In this document: one piece after another, positions 13,375 through 25,811 of the stretch | How positions within the stretch are numbered: position 1 is the stretch's first letter | Layout: every line of letters starts with the position of its first letter | DNA from: Bursaphelenchus xylophilus | Taxonomy: Eukaryota > Nematoda > Chromadorea > Rhabditida > Aphelenchoididae | DNA: 64,000 nt | NCBI GenBank assembly: GCA_904066235.2 | Contig: CAJFCV020000006.1 | Span: forward strand, 6,262,001-6,326,000 | Reading direction: 5' to 3' | The notes under the pieces: generated by a model | What the model saw: the letters and a program-made list of their open reading frames with translations, nothing else | Database searches by the model: none | What the model was told of the DNA's origin: nothing | Position numbers and translations under genes: made by a program

Positions 13375-15204
13375 ATGTCATCGGAGGAGCTATTATCCAA
13401 CCTCAACTGCTCACCAACGTCATCATCGGTGGAGCCCTCCAAGGTAGACCAGGAAATGAGTTCCAGTCCAATGGAGCCCAGCCAAAGTCCACCTGGAACA
13501 GGCTCAAGTTCATTGGATGAGTTTCTCTCGGCACGATTGGCCACTCTGCCCGATGAGAAAGAAGAGCGACCATCGCTTTCGTACAAGGATCTCATCATTG
13601 AGGCGATCGAGAGCAGTCCAGAGAAAAGACTCAAACTCAGTGAGATTTACCAGGTAAATTCCTTTGTCATCACAACGTGACAATTCTAATTCATTCCCCC
13701 TAGTGTCGGAACGAGGGAACGTGTGGATCTTTTGGAGAAATATTCCAATAGAATCCGTATTATTTTATGCAAATTAATACTTCTTCCGGATAAGAAGGAT
13801 CCAATAATCAATGACCAGGATTTTAGTATGGGTCACGAAAGTCTAAATTTGACGTACTTATATTAGTTCCAAGAAACCGTGGATTATCAAATTTTCCCGT
13901 GTTTCTCGACTTTTATCTTTTTATATTCGTTTGCGACTTATCATTAGCAATTACCGTCAGACAGATACTAACGATGCCCCCCCCCCCATCTCCTAATCTT
14001 CTTTGTTCGATTTTCTACCCTCATTTAAAGCTAACATTTGCGATCTTTAAGGTAATTCGTTATCTGCATCCGTATTACCGTAAACGAGCCGACCAATGGG
14101 GCTGGCAGAATTCGATACGTCACAACCTCAGTTTGCACGATTGCTTTGTGAAACTGCCGTTGAAACAAACATCTGCAAGTGGAGTAGTGGGTAAGGAAAA
14201 CGAATAATCTCTGACGATTATCCTTTTAAGGTCATTTTTGGACCGTAGTCAGAGACAATGAAGACAAGCAGGGATCATCCAGAAGGAGAAATCGCAACGG
14301 AACTAAGCTCACACGATGTTCAAGCGGGAAATTGGGAGGGATCAACAATAACAAGAAAGGAAGATTAAGTGTGAACATCGAAAATGGAGTCATGAGTGAT
14401 GAAAGTCAGTCAAATTCGCCGACAGTCATGCTTCTGGATGTTGCACGGAAAGAAAGCGGTCTGCTGAACAGTGTGTCGTCAGCTCCTCAACTCCACAGAC
14501 CAATCCCGTCTTATCTACCCGAGGTCAACGAGGGTCAAGTCAATCAGCCCAATCTTCTTGCCGCAGTTGCACTCAGTCAATTAGCCAATCCATCCCCATC
14601 TACACCCACTACTAACAATGTGGAAACATCGCCGGATCCACGGATTCCCACACCCAATCAATCACAGTCGCTGCTCTCACGACTTGCATTATCTGCCCTT
14701 CTAGAAGAACAGAACGCCGTCACATCGACCGCTTCCTCTTCCACTTCAACCAACCCTTTACTTAACCAACTTGTGCCTAATGTCAGCGACCAATTACAGC
14801 GACTTCAACTTCTTAACTTATACTTGTACCAGCAAGGGCTAATACAGCAATTGGTGGATAACATCGCCCTAAATCAGCAACCTCAAACACCGTCCATTGC
14901 CACCAATGTCTTGACTCAGCTTCTTCTAAACAGAGTTCAGCAAAATAAGTCTCCAATTACCCCAATGTCACTGGCATCCACAACCGTTCCGACCACCCCA
15001 GAAGTTGCCATATCTCAACCAACAACCATGATGACAAGTCATCAACCGGAAGAATTGAACCAATTGCAACAACAACTACTCAACTTGGTTGGGCAACTTC
15101 AGAATGGTCAGTTAAATGGAGTTCCGGTTACTCCTCCCATCAATGGCTCCATCTCAGCGTCGGTATCCGACAGTCCGAACAAGGACAATTTGGTCGCCAT
15201 CTGA
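13375..15204 (+). CDS. Forkhead-box transcription factor
   Basis: Three exons: 13375-13653, 14052-14190, 14231-15204; 463 residues. The forkhead domain is about residues 72-155: it opens [19 protein letters not shown], has [20 protein letters not shown] in helix 3, then [13 protein letters not shown] and the wing [23 protein letters not shown] is the classic DNA-recognition helix. The basic RRRNRNGTK after the wing is a likely nuclear signal. The rest is Gln/Asn/Ser/Pro-rich and low in structure. The domain differs from the well-known FoxA/FoxO types and I do not assign a subclass. An acceptor (ctttag) just before the ATG suggests a 5' intron or trans-splicing. Both introns interrupt the forkhead domain. 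Confidence 0.9.
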
Positions 15205-15795
15205 ACGATAATACCTTTTAAAGGATGTGGATGTTGTTGTTCATAATTCAAAGGACAAGTGGTTATTGTGATCGCGTGTCTATCAGCCATACTGTAGCTG
15301 TTGTTGCGTTACGTCTGGCTTGGATCTTATACATGACTTTGCTGCCTCCGATAAGGATATCCCAAGTTTCCTTTAATCACCTGTCGGATCTCTTCCCCCT
15401 ACGTCCAGTCGGTCCACTGAGGTCGATGCTGGAGTCAGTCGTCTGCCCTCCAGACAAGCAGTCGAGTCTGACCCCTGATCGGCAGAGATCACACCGGTGA
15501 GAGGACCGTCTCACATCCCAGTACGTGTAATAACCCCTGTTACGAGAATATATACCGGTTACTATTCCATCTAATCAATCCAATCCCAGTTTCTTTCTCC
15601 GTACTTGATCTCATCGGGATCAATCTTTATTTTTAACTTTACATCGACCTTCCCCTTCCGGTTCCTTCCTTGATATGATAAGTTTTATATTGTTGTTTCC
15701 CACAAATTCTATGCCATCTGGACTCGAGACTTTTATGATTTGGTCGGGATTTGTTATGAATAAATTAAATATTGGTTGACTTGATGTGCTGTTGA
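15205..15795. other. Convergent 3' region between forkhead and TAF1B-like genes
   Basis: About 590 bp between the two stop codons. An AATAAA on the plus strand near 15760 would serve the forkhead transcript. Reading frames here have no support. The two 3' UTRs probably run close together or overlap. Confidence 0.4.
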
Positions 15796-18700
15796 CTACC
15801 AGAAGGATTGGACAAGAGCGCGCCATACCTTTTTGCTTTTATCTCTCCTGTTCTTACCTAAAAATACTGTGTAATTAGTGATTTACCTCATTTAATTAGA
15901 CTCTGCCAATTAAATGCTTTTTTTGCAAATTTTGGATGAACCTAATCTTGGAATATCGGATAAGCCGTACCATGGCCCGAATGTTGTTGGAATAAGAGAT
16001 TAACTAGGGTCTCAATAACGCCATCAATCTAATTTCCTTTCGTCGTTCCTTTTTTTATAGGCGATCCCATCTATCAAAATATTCTTGCACTTTTACCAAG
16101 ACTTCTTATTCAGATGGTATTAGAGGATAAACGCATCTGATTAGGGACTTAACCACGTGTGGTCCAAGAGGATATCTCCAAAAAGTTTATCGCAACAGAA
16201 TTCGTTTTTTCAAACCCCTCCCCCGTTTACGTACCTTTGCAGAAATCAGCTTTATTCGATGTATCAGCTTCCGAACAATCTTCATTAAGATCTTCTGAAT
16301 CGACGTCTTCATGATATTCTACATCGCCCATCTCAAAAAACATGTGTTCTACCATCAAAAAAGATAAGTAAAGTATCTCCTCTTTCTCTCCAATTACTGT
16401 GGCCAATAATGCCAAACACTGGAGGAACGACAAATGGAGGAACTTTTTGTCATTATCGTAGAGGTTCTGAGTCCATCTTGATTCAAGAAAATGTGTTTCT
16501 CCATTGCTGACCGTTGTCATCTCTCGTCTACGAATGCGTTTATAAGTCAGGAACTTAGGGAAGAAAGCTCTCCAATCATTTAAAGAATTCTGAAATAAAT
16601 AAATTAGCGTTTCAAAAACAGTTATTTACCTCCTCATCATCCGGTTCTAAACTTGGAAGTCTGTCCTTTGAAAAATCGAGAAAAAGGATTTGCCTCCGGT
16701 TCATGTCGAGATATGCAGACGACTCATCTACATCTTGTTGGTTCGACAGTGAACGATAAGGAGCTAAAAAGATATGTAGTACCACAAACAAGCCAAACTT
16801 ACCGTATAAGGACCTCTGCGACGTCGAAGGTGCAGTCGAATGATCAAGCGGGAAACACTCCCTGAATATCTTCTCCTTGGATGACAAGAAAATCCTCTCT
16901 GGCAGACACGTCTGCACTTTCCTCTCCCTATTCCACTTGCCCAAATGGTACATTCTTTTCATTGTTATCGATGTTAGGTTAATATCATCATTATTCCTTC
17001 AAATTGGACAATCTTTAAAAATCACCTTACTTCGTGGATAACACTTGATCCACAGACTTTCCAGATCTTATCTGCGTTTTCATGGTGAGTTGTAAAAGCC
17101 AAGCACGGACATTAAACAGGTGTTTACCACTCTCTTCGTCCCCAACACTTACAAAGTCCTGCGAGAAAATCAAAGTTAAAGTGAACAACAGAACTGATAA
17201 CATTCTCGTCTCGAATGAAAGTAGCCCGCTAAAATGAAACCGTCGGTCATATCAAAACAAAATAGCACACTAACTAAATCATAGATGTCCTGAAATCAAA
17301 AGTCATCAAACATCGAAGGAAAGCCTTGGGGCCAACCACGTCGGCCTCTTCCAGGAGTTCGTCAACATGTTTACTACTCATTGGGAAATGTTTTTTAATC
17401 CAAGACTGATCGAAAAACGGCTTGGGCTCCAATATAAACCCTTGGATCACTTTAATTCTATTGTATAACTCCAAAGGCAAATTGAGATCATAAAGAAATC
17501 TTTTGAGAATCTGAAAAAAAAACATTATAAATCTCAAGCAAAATATATATGCACATACCATTTCAGATGAGGGAGTAGGACAGACTTGCGGTATTTGGAG
17601 AACTGATAAGAACATGGACAGCAGAGAATATCCTTCGATGAGAGGCGTTACCTAAAACGCAAATAATACCACCGTTTGTGAAACAATGACATACCCCGCT
17701 GATCATTTGAGTAAAGAAAACCCGATTCGTCATCTTTTTTGCAGGATTTTCTTGGTCATGATCGGCAGCTTGGACCAGCGAGAGGATTTGCATTTTGGAT
17801 ATTTTAAACCGATCTTCCCTGTGCCATCTGAAGATATATATTTCTCATTTTATACCAGACGTCTACCTCAGCAGATCTGAGTATAAGATGTTCCTCTTCC
17901 CGAGTAAAATAAGGCTAGTATAAGTTATCGCCAAGAGTAAATCAATGCCAAGATAAACCCTGGCTGCCAAACGGATTGAAGGAATCGAAAGTTTTAAATT
18001 AACGTTCTCGATCAAATCGACGGCCAATGCTCTCTCGGGCTCCCGATCTTCCTGGAACATCTATCCAAATATACTTTATGACCTTACAACTTGAGTGACT
18101 TGTTCAAATACATTCATCTGTGATCTCCTCAATTCCTTTTCAGCCTTGTTTCTTTCCTTTTCCTTTATCTTCAGTTCCTTCATTTCTTTCTTTATCTCAC
18201 TGAAAGCGACCAAAAAGGATTCGGCAAAACCTCGCCCCTAGTTTTTTCGTGAAACATACACGGCTTGAAACAGTGTAAAAAACTGAATGGATAATGGCCG
18301 CGAATCGCAAAATGACCGAAGAGTTCCATAATTACCGCGCTCAGCAATGACCGGAGTCAATAATGATCGCAGAATTCCTGACAAGAAAAGTAAATACTTT
18401 TATGGGGGCTCCTACTTTTCGACGAGACGTATGTCAAAAAATCCGAAAAATTGTGCTGATTAAGAATATGTAAAAATTAGCTGCCCAATTTTGGGTTTTA
18501 GGAGTGAAAAATCAATCTTAAGTTGACTTTGCCCTATATAAACCCCTGTTCGTTAAATCGTTCACATGTTTACAAATTTTATTTAAGGGGAATCGAACCC
18601 ATGCGGCGTCAGCCCTCTTGATCTCAAGATTACGGCACAAGCCACTAGGCCACACCGCTCTCTTCCGGAGGAACAGACCGACCGCGTTTTTTACCCTTCA

Positions 18701-19720
18701 GGAAAAAATCTGACCCCTTCAAATGGTATTGTTACAAAAAAAACAAGGGGACTTGTTTTGTTGAGCCCTTGTAGGTCTATGTGTGTGAATGAAAAATGCT
18801 TTTCACAACTTATGTTTAGCAAAAATGATTTCTTTCGTAGAAAACTCATTTTTGCTGAAGAGAATTCCCTAGAAAGCATAATTTTCAGTAGATGTGGGTA
18901 TATAATAGTATTGAAAATTGATTTGAAACAGTAATAACTAGTAAAGATTGTTAAGTTGCTATACCCGATCTACCGCAAATGAAGTCTGCCGAAGTTGCAA
19001 AAATGAAACTTTCTAGTGAAACACCATTCAAGTCTATCGAAAAAATAAGTTTCTATGAAGAAGCATTTTCATTCTAATTTTAAGCAAAGAAAATTTTAAC
19101 AAACAACTGCACCGGAAATGGTAACAACTTACACGTTGGTTTTTTGCATTATCATCTTAAATTGTTTTTCTTCATCTGCATCCACTTCAGAGTCAACAAA
19201 TGCAACATTAAATTTTATCAAATATTTTTGATACAAAGAAATTACAACGCCCTAAACGGAACAGTGAAACGTTGAATATAAAGTTAAACATACCTTTAAT
19301 TCAGAGGAAACTTTCAACTCTTTCTCTAAAAACCTGCTGATCTTGACCAACAGAAGGGCCGCAGTGGTTAATCTCTTTCCAACAGTAGCCGAGAACCGCG
19401 GGTAATCTGAATAAGAAGTGACTGAATGAAGAACATCAGCCTCTTTCACAACCGCTTCTCTTGGTGGAGGAGCTCTCCTTTCCTTGTCTTTGGGTGTTCG
19501 TAGAATACTGGCATTCGTTAGACTAGGACCTAACGTATCATACCGATCAGCTTCTAATTCTAGTTCACGAAGAGTCTGAATAAAGAATCAGAATCAAAGT
19601 TGAATGAAAAAGGAAAATTGTGTAAAGACCTACCAAAATCTGTTGGCCACAATTTCGGCAGTAATATAACCCATCCAACACGGTAAACTGGGTATTTCCA
19701 CATTGATTACAGATATTCAT
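15796..19720 (-). CDS. TAF1B: TAF1B/Rrn7-like RNA polymerase I initiation factor
   Basis: Exons: 19720-19634, 19575-19294, 19251-19133, 18199-18088, 18060-17867, 17827-17695, 17651-17559, 17510-17275, 17228-17031, 16954-16803, 16763-16630, 16589-16235, 15857-15796; about 718 residues. The first exon is a zinc ribbon, CNQCG then YYCRNCGQQ (residues 4-25), the hallmark of Rrn7/TAF1B N-termini. The middle resembles the cyclin-like part of the family (PKAFLRCLMTFDF, KHLFNVRAWLLQL). The family works like TFIIB in rRNA gene transcription. Phases agree throughout, including the 17510-17275 to 17228-17031 junction. The weakest point is the acceptor at 16955, which has no pyrimidine tract; if it is wrong the last four exons could be a separate gene. 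The 933-bp intron 18200-19132 contains a tRNA-like repeat. Confidence 0.7.
18585..18660 (-). repeat. Degenerate tRNA-like sequence (possible SINE head)
   Basis: Read on the minus strand it has an A-box-like TGGCCTAGTGG and a perfect B-box-like GGTTCGATTCC with tRNA spacing and extra bases in the variable region, as in Ser/Leu tRNAs. The acceptor and anticodon stems do not pair properly, so it is not a working tRNA. It lies in an intron of the TAF1B-like gene. Confidence 0.5.
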
Positions 19721-19924
19721 AGAAAACAAGTAACAACAACAAAAAAAACAAAAAGAATTACAAAAAATATTATTTTGCTATCCGATTTTGAATATTCGGT
19801 CGTATAAAATGACCAAGGGAGTCGGCTGCAGCTCGCGAATGTTTTTTGTTGCATAAATTGTTGATGTACGTACGTGTACATAATTTTGATAAAAGAGTGG
19901 TAATTCCTGTAAATAGAACTTGCA

Positions 19925-21550
19925 ATGAGCGAAGCTGGCCCTTCTGAACATTACCGAGACGCCATCAACCAGCTGAAAGAGATATGTGCAATCACTGATG
20001 AGCTGGCCCTCAGCTTATTGAGGAATGCGAATTGGAATGTCGATGCTGCTGTTAGAAACTTCTTTGAGGTAAGCATTTCATTAATTTGGTAATGAAATTA
20101 TTTAATGTTTAGGGAGGAAACGTACAAGACGAGGAAAGCGATTATTCAGAAGAGGATGCACCGGACGCCATTAATGACAACGATGCCCAAAACGATATTG
20201 TACAGAGCTCAAACAACCGACCTCAAAGCTTTTTTGGGTGGATAACCAGTCTGATCTCGATACCCATGAGGTTGATTTTGTGGTCTCTGCGAGATCTCAT
20301 TGGTTTCTTTTGTAAGTGCTCCATTTTTATATATTTTACGTTTTAGATAATGTATTTGGCGGTCCACCATTGTCTGTGGCGGATCCGCGAGACGAAATCC
20401 AAAATTTTGTGACAGAATTCCAGCGAAAGTATGATCCCGATGGTACACTGCCATGGTTAAACATGCCTTACAGTAATGTGAGCGAACTTTTAAACACTGA
20501 GTGATTGTTGCTTTAGGCTGTTAGTGAAGCGCGTAGGCAGGTAAAGTATTTGGTTGTATACCTCCACAATCCGTCCAGTCCAAGTGCCGATATATTTGCC
20601 CGAGGTTATCTTCTTTCCCCAAGATTTATCGAGTTCATGGCCAGAAATGAATGCCTGATTTGGGGAGCGTCCATTCGCACATCTGAAGGTTACAAAGTTT
20701 CTTACTCTGTCAGAGACCACAACACACCGTTTATTTCTCTGTTCTGCTCTTATGATGGCCGCACCGCTTGCGTAAGTTTGTTCAAGATGTTTTTATCTGT
20801 GATAGTGGTTTTTGTGGGAGAATGTGTACGAGTCGTATTCGTTTTTATATCAGCCTTGTTTAGTTGATCCGACTCAGTGGTCAATTCTCATTGGACTCAA
20901 TGCTGGAATCATTGGAAGCCTGTGCCAATCTTAACCGACATCATTTAGCTACTCAAGAGCGTGAAAAGTAAGAGATTTTTGCAGATTGGGTTCTGTAATT
21001 CTGATGAAATGGGATATTAATTGTTTTTAGACGTGAGCGTGAGTTCAACAACCAATTGAGAAGAGAACAGGAAGAAGAATATAAAAGATCCTTAGCCGCC
21101 GATCGAGCCAAAGTCCAGGAAAGAAAACGTCTAGAATCGGAGAGGATTGAAGCTGATAAGAGAGAGGAAGAGCTGAGATTACAGGAAGAAAGGAAAAGAC
21201 AGTTGTTGATTGAGCGAAGACAACGAATCAGAGAAAGTTTACCCGAAGAACCATGTTCTGATGTTGATGTAGTCCGAGTTGCCGTTAAATTCCCTGAGGG
21301 CTCGAAGTTGGAAAGGCGGTTTCGTAAAGACGATAGCCTCGAGATGTTATTCAATGTCGTGTCTATCCATGACACTTGTCCGCACGACTTTTCTTTGATC
21401 AGCAGTTACCCCCGACAAGTTCTCAAATGTGCGCCATCTTGGTATCGAGAATATACAGAATGCTTTGAAGAGACGGATCGGATCCCCACATTCAGGGAAG
21501 CAGGCTTAGATGGCGGAGTTTTGGTCTTGGTCCGCGATAATGAAGCTTAG
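19925..21550 (+). CDS. FAF2: FAF2/UBXD8-like ER membrane UBX protein
   Basis: Six exons: 19925-20068, 20113-20311, 20347-20477, 20517-20771, 20864-20967, 21031-21550; 450 residues, close to human FAF2. Order: UBA domain (about 8-50, DELALSLLRNANWNVDAAV), acidic linker, hydrophobic hairpin (about 88-116, FFGWITSLISIPMRLILW) for ER or lipid-droplet insertion, thioredoxin-like UAS domain (about 135-275), a long charged coiled coil (about 285-355), and a UBX domain at the end. The usual FPR loop reads YPR. The family recruits p97/CDC-48 for ER-associated degradation and controls lipid droplets. Exon 5 must start at 20864: the stronger-looking acceptor ten bases upstream would bring in a stop codon. 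AATAAA follows at 21580. Confidence 0.92.
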
Positions 21551-21683
21551 CTGAACTAATTGTCTGGTTCTTTAATACGAATAAAAATGATCAAAAATTT
21601 TGTTTTCATTCTCTTGTACGGGTTTTTAACACCTTGCGTTTTTTTAATTTTAACCCTGCTGTGAATTCTTCTCTTATCGTTAG

Positions 21684-23061
21684 ATGCGGAAATTTATCTT
21701 AACCTCGGCGATTGCTGGTACATCCTTTATTTGTGGGACTCAGTTTGACTCTAGTTATATAACTGGATTATTCGCTCGAGATGGGCATGCAGCGACAGCC
21801 CTGGTGTCATCGCCGCCTTCTCTTGCAGTACCTAGTTCAACGACCGAATTAAAACAACAGGAAGCTTGGAAATTACCATCGAGATCCTCGGAGATTATGA
21901 AGTTTGGATATCCCGGGTATGATAATCTCAGAACATACGATGATTTTGTTTTGTCGTATGACAGGAAGACAAGGACCGCCCATTGGGTTCAAGAACACCT
22001 CACCCCGGATCGGCTGGAGTACGATCCATCGGTAGATCGTTCAAAGTGCACCTTCAAACCAGATGAGACGATCCATCCGTTTTTCAGATCGTTGAATGAG
22101 GATTACTTTGTATGAGAAAACACGTTTTAAAGACAGATCAAGTGCTGAAATTTATTTTTCATATAAGAGGGGTTCCGGGTAAATTCAAATTTTTTCGACC
22201 ATGATGCTCGGCCACGCTTTCCGGCCATGGTAATTTTTTTCTTCTGCACTGTACAAGGCGCACAATAAGCAAAAACTACGCGAGATACGAATGTTTCTTT
22301 CCGTTGTACCGTTCGGGACACGTGTTATCCTGTCTTGAACTCTGTAAGTTGCGGGACATAAAAGTTGGTACGGCCGAAACGGGTGGCTGAGCATCATGTC
22401 CGAAAAAAATTTGAATTTACCCGGAACCTCTCTTATAACTATTCCTACGAACTGACTAATGACATCGTTTACAGAGGTCGGGCTATGATCGGGGACATCT
22501 GGCTCCTGCCGGAAATCATCGGAGAACCCAAGCAGCCATAGATCAGACATTCTTCTTGACCAACATGTCCCCACAGGTGGGCAAGGGTTTCAATCGAGAT
22601 AAGTGGAATGATGTCGAAAAGCATGTAAGAAGGCAAGCAAGAAAGAACCCCAACGTCTATATTGTTACTGGGCCGTTATATTTGCCAAAACAGGAGGCAG
22701 ATGGAAACCTTTATGTCAAATACAAGGTGAGTTTAGATGTTCACGATTGAATCACGGTAATTTGCGGAAATGTTCAGGTCATTGGGAAGAACCACGTTGC
22801 TGTTCCTACGCACTTCTTCAAGGTGGCGTTGATCGAGACCTCACCAGAGAAGTATGAATTGGAATGTTATTTGCTTCCGAATGAGGTATGGTTCACATAA
22901 AAAGTGATTCGGCTTTCCAGGCAATCCCAAACGAGAAACCCATCTCTGACTTCTTCGTCCCTCTAGATGCGATAGAAAGAGCTGCAGGAATACTAATCTT
23001 TGAAAGATTACCCAAGAATAAGATCATCAAAACTAATGGAAAGAAATCTGGATGGTTCTGA
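21684..23061 (+). CDS. cps-6: Endonuclease G, mitochondrial
   Basis: Four exons: 21684-22109, 22475-22726, 22778-22885, 22921-23061; 308 residues. This is a DNA/RNA non-specific nuclease of the beta-beta-alpha metal family. The catalytic motif DRGHLAPAGNH starts at residue 147, with the general-base His at 150; FFLTNMSPQ carries the metal-binding Asn. The N-terminus is hydrophobic with early Arg/Lys and is likely a mitochondrial targeting segment. In C. elegans CPS-6 moves from mitochondria to nuclei during apoptosis and degrades paternal mitochondria; the same role is inferred here. It follows the FAF2 gene on the same strand with only 133 bp between stop and start, so co-transcription is possible. 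Intron 1 (365 bp) contains a foldback element. Confidence 0.95.
22163..22436. mobile_element. Foldback MITE in endonuclease G intron 1
   Basis: The left end ATAAGAGGGGTTCCGGGTAA is matched, inverted, by the right end TTACCCGGAACCTCTCTTAT; arms run about 60 bp (CCATGATGCTCGGCCACG against GGCTGAGCATCATG). There is no reading frame of note. The ends share TATAAGAG with the element at 29452. Confidence 0.75.
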
Positions 23062-23256
23062 TAAGAACCAGTTGACATATTAGGATGTTAATTGTTATTT
23101 TTCCAAATTTATCAACGGTTATTCTATGTTATATGTATTTCTCATCTGCTATGCGAACTGAAATATCAAGTACAAAAGCGGGAAGTTGCAGCGGTGCATG
23201 CGAAAAACGCACTGTGCATGTTCCACGGACTTTATGGCGCGATTAGTATCAACAAG

Positions 23257-25132
23257 CTATTTGTCAGTTTCATAAAAGTTGAGACATCTTTCCATTGCGT
23301 GGATCCATTGCTCATATTGTTGAAAAAGTTGTGTATTCGGTGATGGGTAAAAAATCTCTTCGACATTGACATAGTTCTCACATTCAGATAAATTCCATAA
23401 TCCTGTAGAGATTAATTAATTTTTTGAGATTTGAAAATTACCAGCAGTAATCCCAGCCATGAGAGCGGCTCCTTTGGCCGAAGCGAATTCTGGCTCGGAT
23501 ACTCTCTCGACCCTAACCTTCACCAGATCGGCTATTTGTTGGCATATTATTGAATTCTTGGCCACACCACCGCACACCCTAAACTGATTCTTCTTGTCTT
23601 ACATCTTAATAATTAATTCATAATGTCTAGCACCTACCGAAAAGCCTCGGGTTGAATCTCCCGTACCTCTTTCAAGATGGTATCCCAGATATGTTTGACC
23701 CTGAATGATATCGAATCGACAACTGATCGCAGAATCTGTCGCTTGTTTGTGGTAGGCTTTATCCCGAGTAACCCGCAGATTGCTTTGCCGTCGTCAACAG
23801 GTGTCTGGATCCCACTGAATGCGGGAATGAAATGGAGCCCGTGATCTTTTTCGTCAATTGTAAGAGAATCCAACTCCGATATCTCTTCAAAGAAGCCAGA
23901 AATCTTAGCCCATCGTATGCAAGTGGCAGTGTCATTTGACCGAGCTTCCGTTGTAAACTTAAATTGGTCTCCAATCTTCCAAGCCACTAGTGGGTATACA
24001 CCTTTAAGTGGCGATGACTAAAGTTATAATATGACTTGCCGTTAAAAGTGGGATGCGCCTTTTCTGTGAGTACATTTACGAAGGTTCCCGTGCCTAGTGA
24101 GACTTTCACAAACCTGCTGTTTGTTACCCCTGCACCAAGAATCGCTGCTTGCGCATCTCCCATCTCGAAGAACGTTAAAATAAAGCATTTCAAAAATTAC
24201 CGTGCTCCAAACTGGATATTCCTTTCCAAGCAAAGATGCGTTGCAAATACACAAGGGGTCCTTTGCGGTGTTGACAAGGCTGGGTAGAACGCTTAATGGG
24301 AATCCGATAATCTTAAGGATTGAGCGACCCCAGTCACGAATAAATGGATCATATAATCCCGTGGAAGACGCGCAGGACGGTTCTGTTATATGATATTTTC
24401 CTTTTGATAGTCTGTTCATCAGCCACGTGTCCAGCGTCCCCATAACTAAACGGTCCTCATTCAGGAGCTTTTGCATTTTTTCTTCCTGTAATGTCATTAA
24501 ATATGTCATTTTCGAAGGTTTAGACACCCACAGATTGCAAAAGAACCATAAACCGATGTGACACCATCGCATTTAAGAATTTAAAACCACCGGCGGCTTT
24601 AAACCGTGCCGACCCTGTTACTTTCGACCCGATCCATCCACCGGCTCTGATTGCTCTGATAGTGCACGATTGATTCCATTCTTCGCACACTCGATTAGCC
24701 CGGCCATCCTTCCAAGTAATTAAGTTGTGGCATGGTTGCAGAGACTCTCTAAGATAATTTTGTACTTGATATCAGCTTACTTGTCCCAAGATATAAACGT
24801 ATTACGCTGGGTGCAAAGTGCAATTCCCAAGTCTTGACCATTAAGATAAGCAACTAAAAAAGCTTGTCCGGCAATTCATTTTAGCGTTACCTCCATCCTT
24901 AATGAGTTCCAAAAAATCTTGCCATAGCCTTTCTGGTTCCATCTCCACAGATATCGACTTGTCTTCATTCTCAACGTATATTAGTTGTATCTGTGGATAA
25001 TTACAATAGTTTAAATAAAAAAAAAACAAAATTTACAGTTTTCTCAAACGTCTTTATTAATTGACAAACGCTTGAATACAAACATGATCTCATCGTTGTT
25101 GTACCAACATCGACAGAAATAATGTACGCCAT
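23257..25132 (-). CDS. GK5: Glycerol kinase 5-like FGGY carbohydrate kinase
   Basis: Nine exons: 25132-25037, 24990-24891, 24853-24781, 24748-24532, 24485-24201, 24163-24040, 24001-23638, 23578-23442, 23402-23257; 513 residues. FGGY signs: N-terminal phosphate loop ISVDVGTTTMR, the GTLDTWLMNRLSKGK segment, SSTGLYDPF, second phosphate loop VSLGTGTFV, and C-terminal adenosine motif VCGGVAKNS. Spacing fits the vertebrate GK5 branch better than classical glycerol kinase. The substrate is glycerol by family, unproven for GK5. Exon 6 ends with a GC splice donor (AACG then gcaagtca); only this joins the conserved NG-VYPLVAWKIG reading frame. Upstream it is divergent to the ThrRS gene with about 900 bp between. 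Confidence 0.9.
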
Positions 25133-25574
25133 TTTGTGTCCGTTAAATCAGAGATGATCCCTGAGCGTTTGAAATCATCCACTACAATATTACAGACTGC
25201 GTAAATTTAGAGAGAAACATGCACCTGCGTGATGTAATTAATACCCACTTTTCCTTTTGGTCTTTATTTTCACTCGTTTTGACATTTCTGTATCACACAT
25301 TTCTTGCCCTTTTTTTCATGAGTAAGCAGAGGTGGCAAACGTCTGTATAGGCCGCGAGCTGCCAAATTTCCGGTGATCTCACTGCTTCTTTGGTGCTAAA
25401 GTCTACCATGAACTATAATATACGTTCTAATTTTGGACCTTATATTATAGTATATATAAAAATGGTACTATAAAGTACTAAACTGTTGTAAAACATGAGT
25501 TACGACAAATAAAAACCCATCAAAAAGCAGATCTGTGGTGCTAAAATCACACAGCGGTAAGATCAGAAGAAACT

Positions 25575-25811
25575 TTTCAGCCCGCGCCCTAACCGGGCTT
25601 TATCACACACAGCCAATGCGCGAACTGAAAGTTGGCTGAAAACAATAGGGCGCAGCTCGCATCTCTGGGGCAGCTCGAAAACAAGCTGAAACTAGCTTCG
25701 GCGAGCTTCGAGGGCTTGTTTGCGGAGCATCATACCATTTTCAGCTAACTTTCAGCAAGCTTTCAGTTGTCGCATTGGTTGGGCCCAGCTGCAGCTGGGC
25801 CGCGCCTGAAA
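25575..25811. repeat. Imperfect inverted repeat upstream of the ThrRS gene
   Basis: The left arm (TTTCAG, then CCAATGCGCGAACTGAAAG, then TTGGCTGAAAA) is mirrored by the right arm (TTTTCAGCTAACTTTCAG, then CTTTCAGTTGTCGCATTGG, then CTGAAA). A 16-bp palindrome GCCCAGCTGCAGCTGGGC lies in the right arm. It is probably a small foldback element; no direct flanking duplication is obvious. Confidence 0.55.

Noticed and set aside
17202..17290. Apparent frameshift in the TAF1B-like gene
   Set aside because: The frame ends in TAG if exon 8 is read through, but a donor at 17275 and acceptor at 17228 join in phase and keep the frame open to 17031.
18585..18660. Functional Ser/Leu tRNA gene
   Set aside because: A and B boxes are fine, but the acceptor and anticodon stems do not pair.
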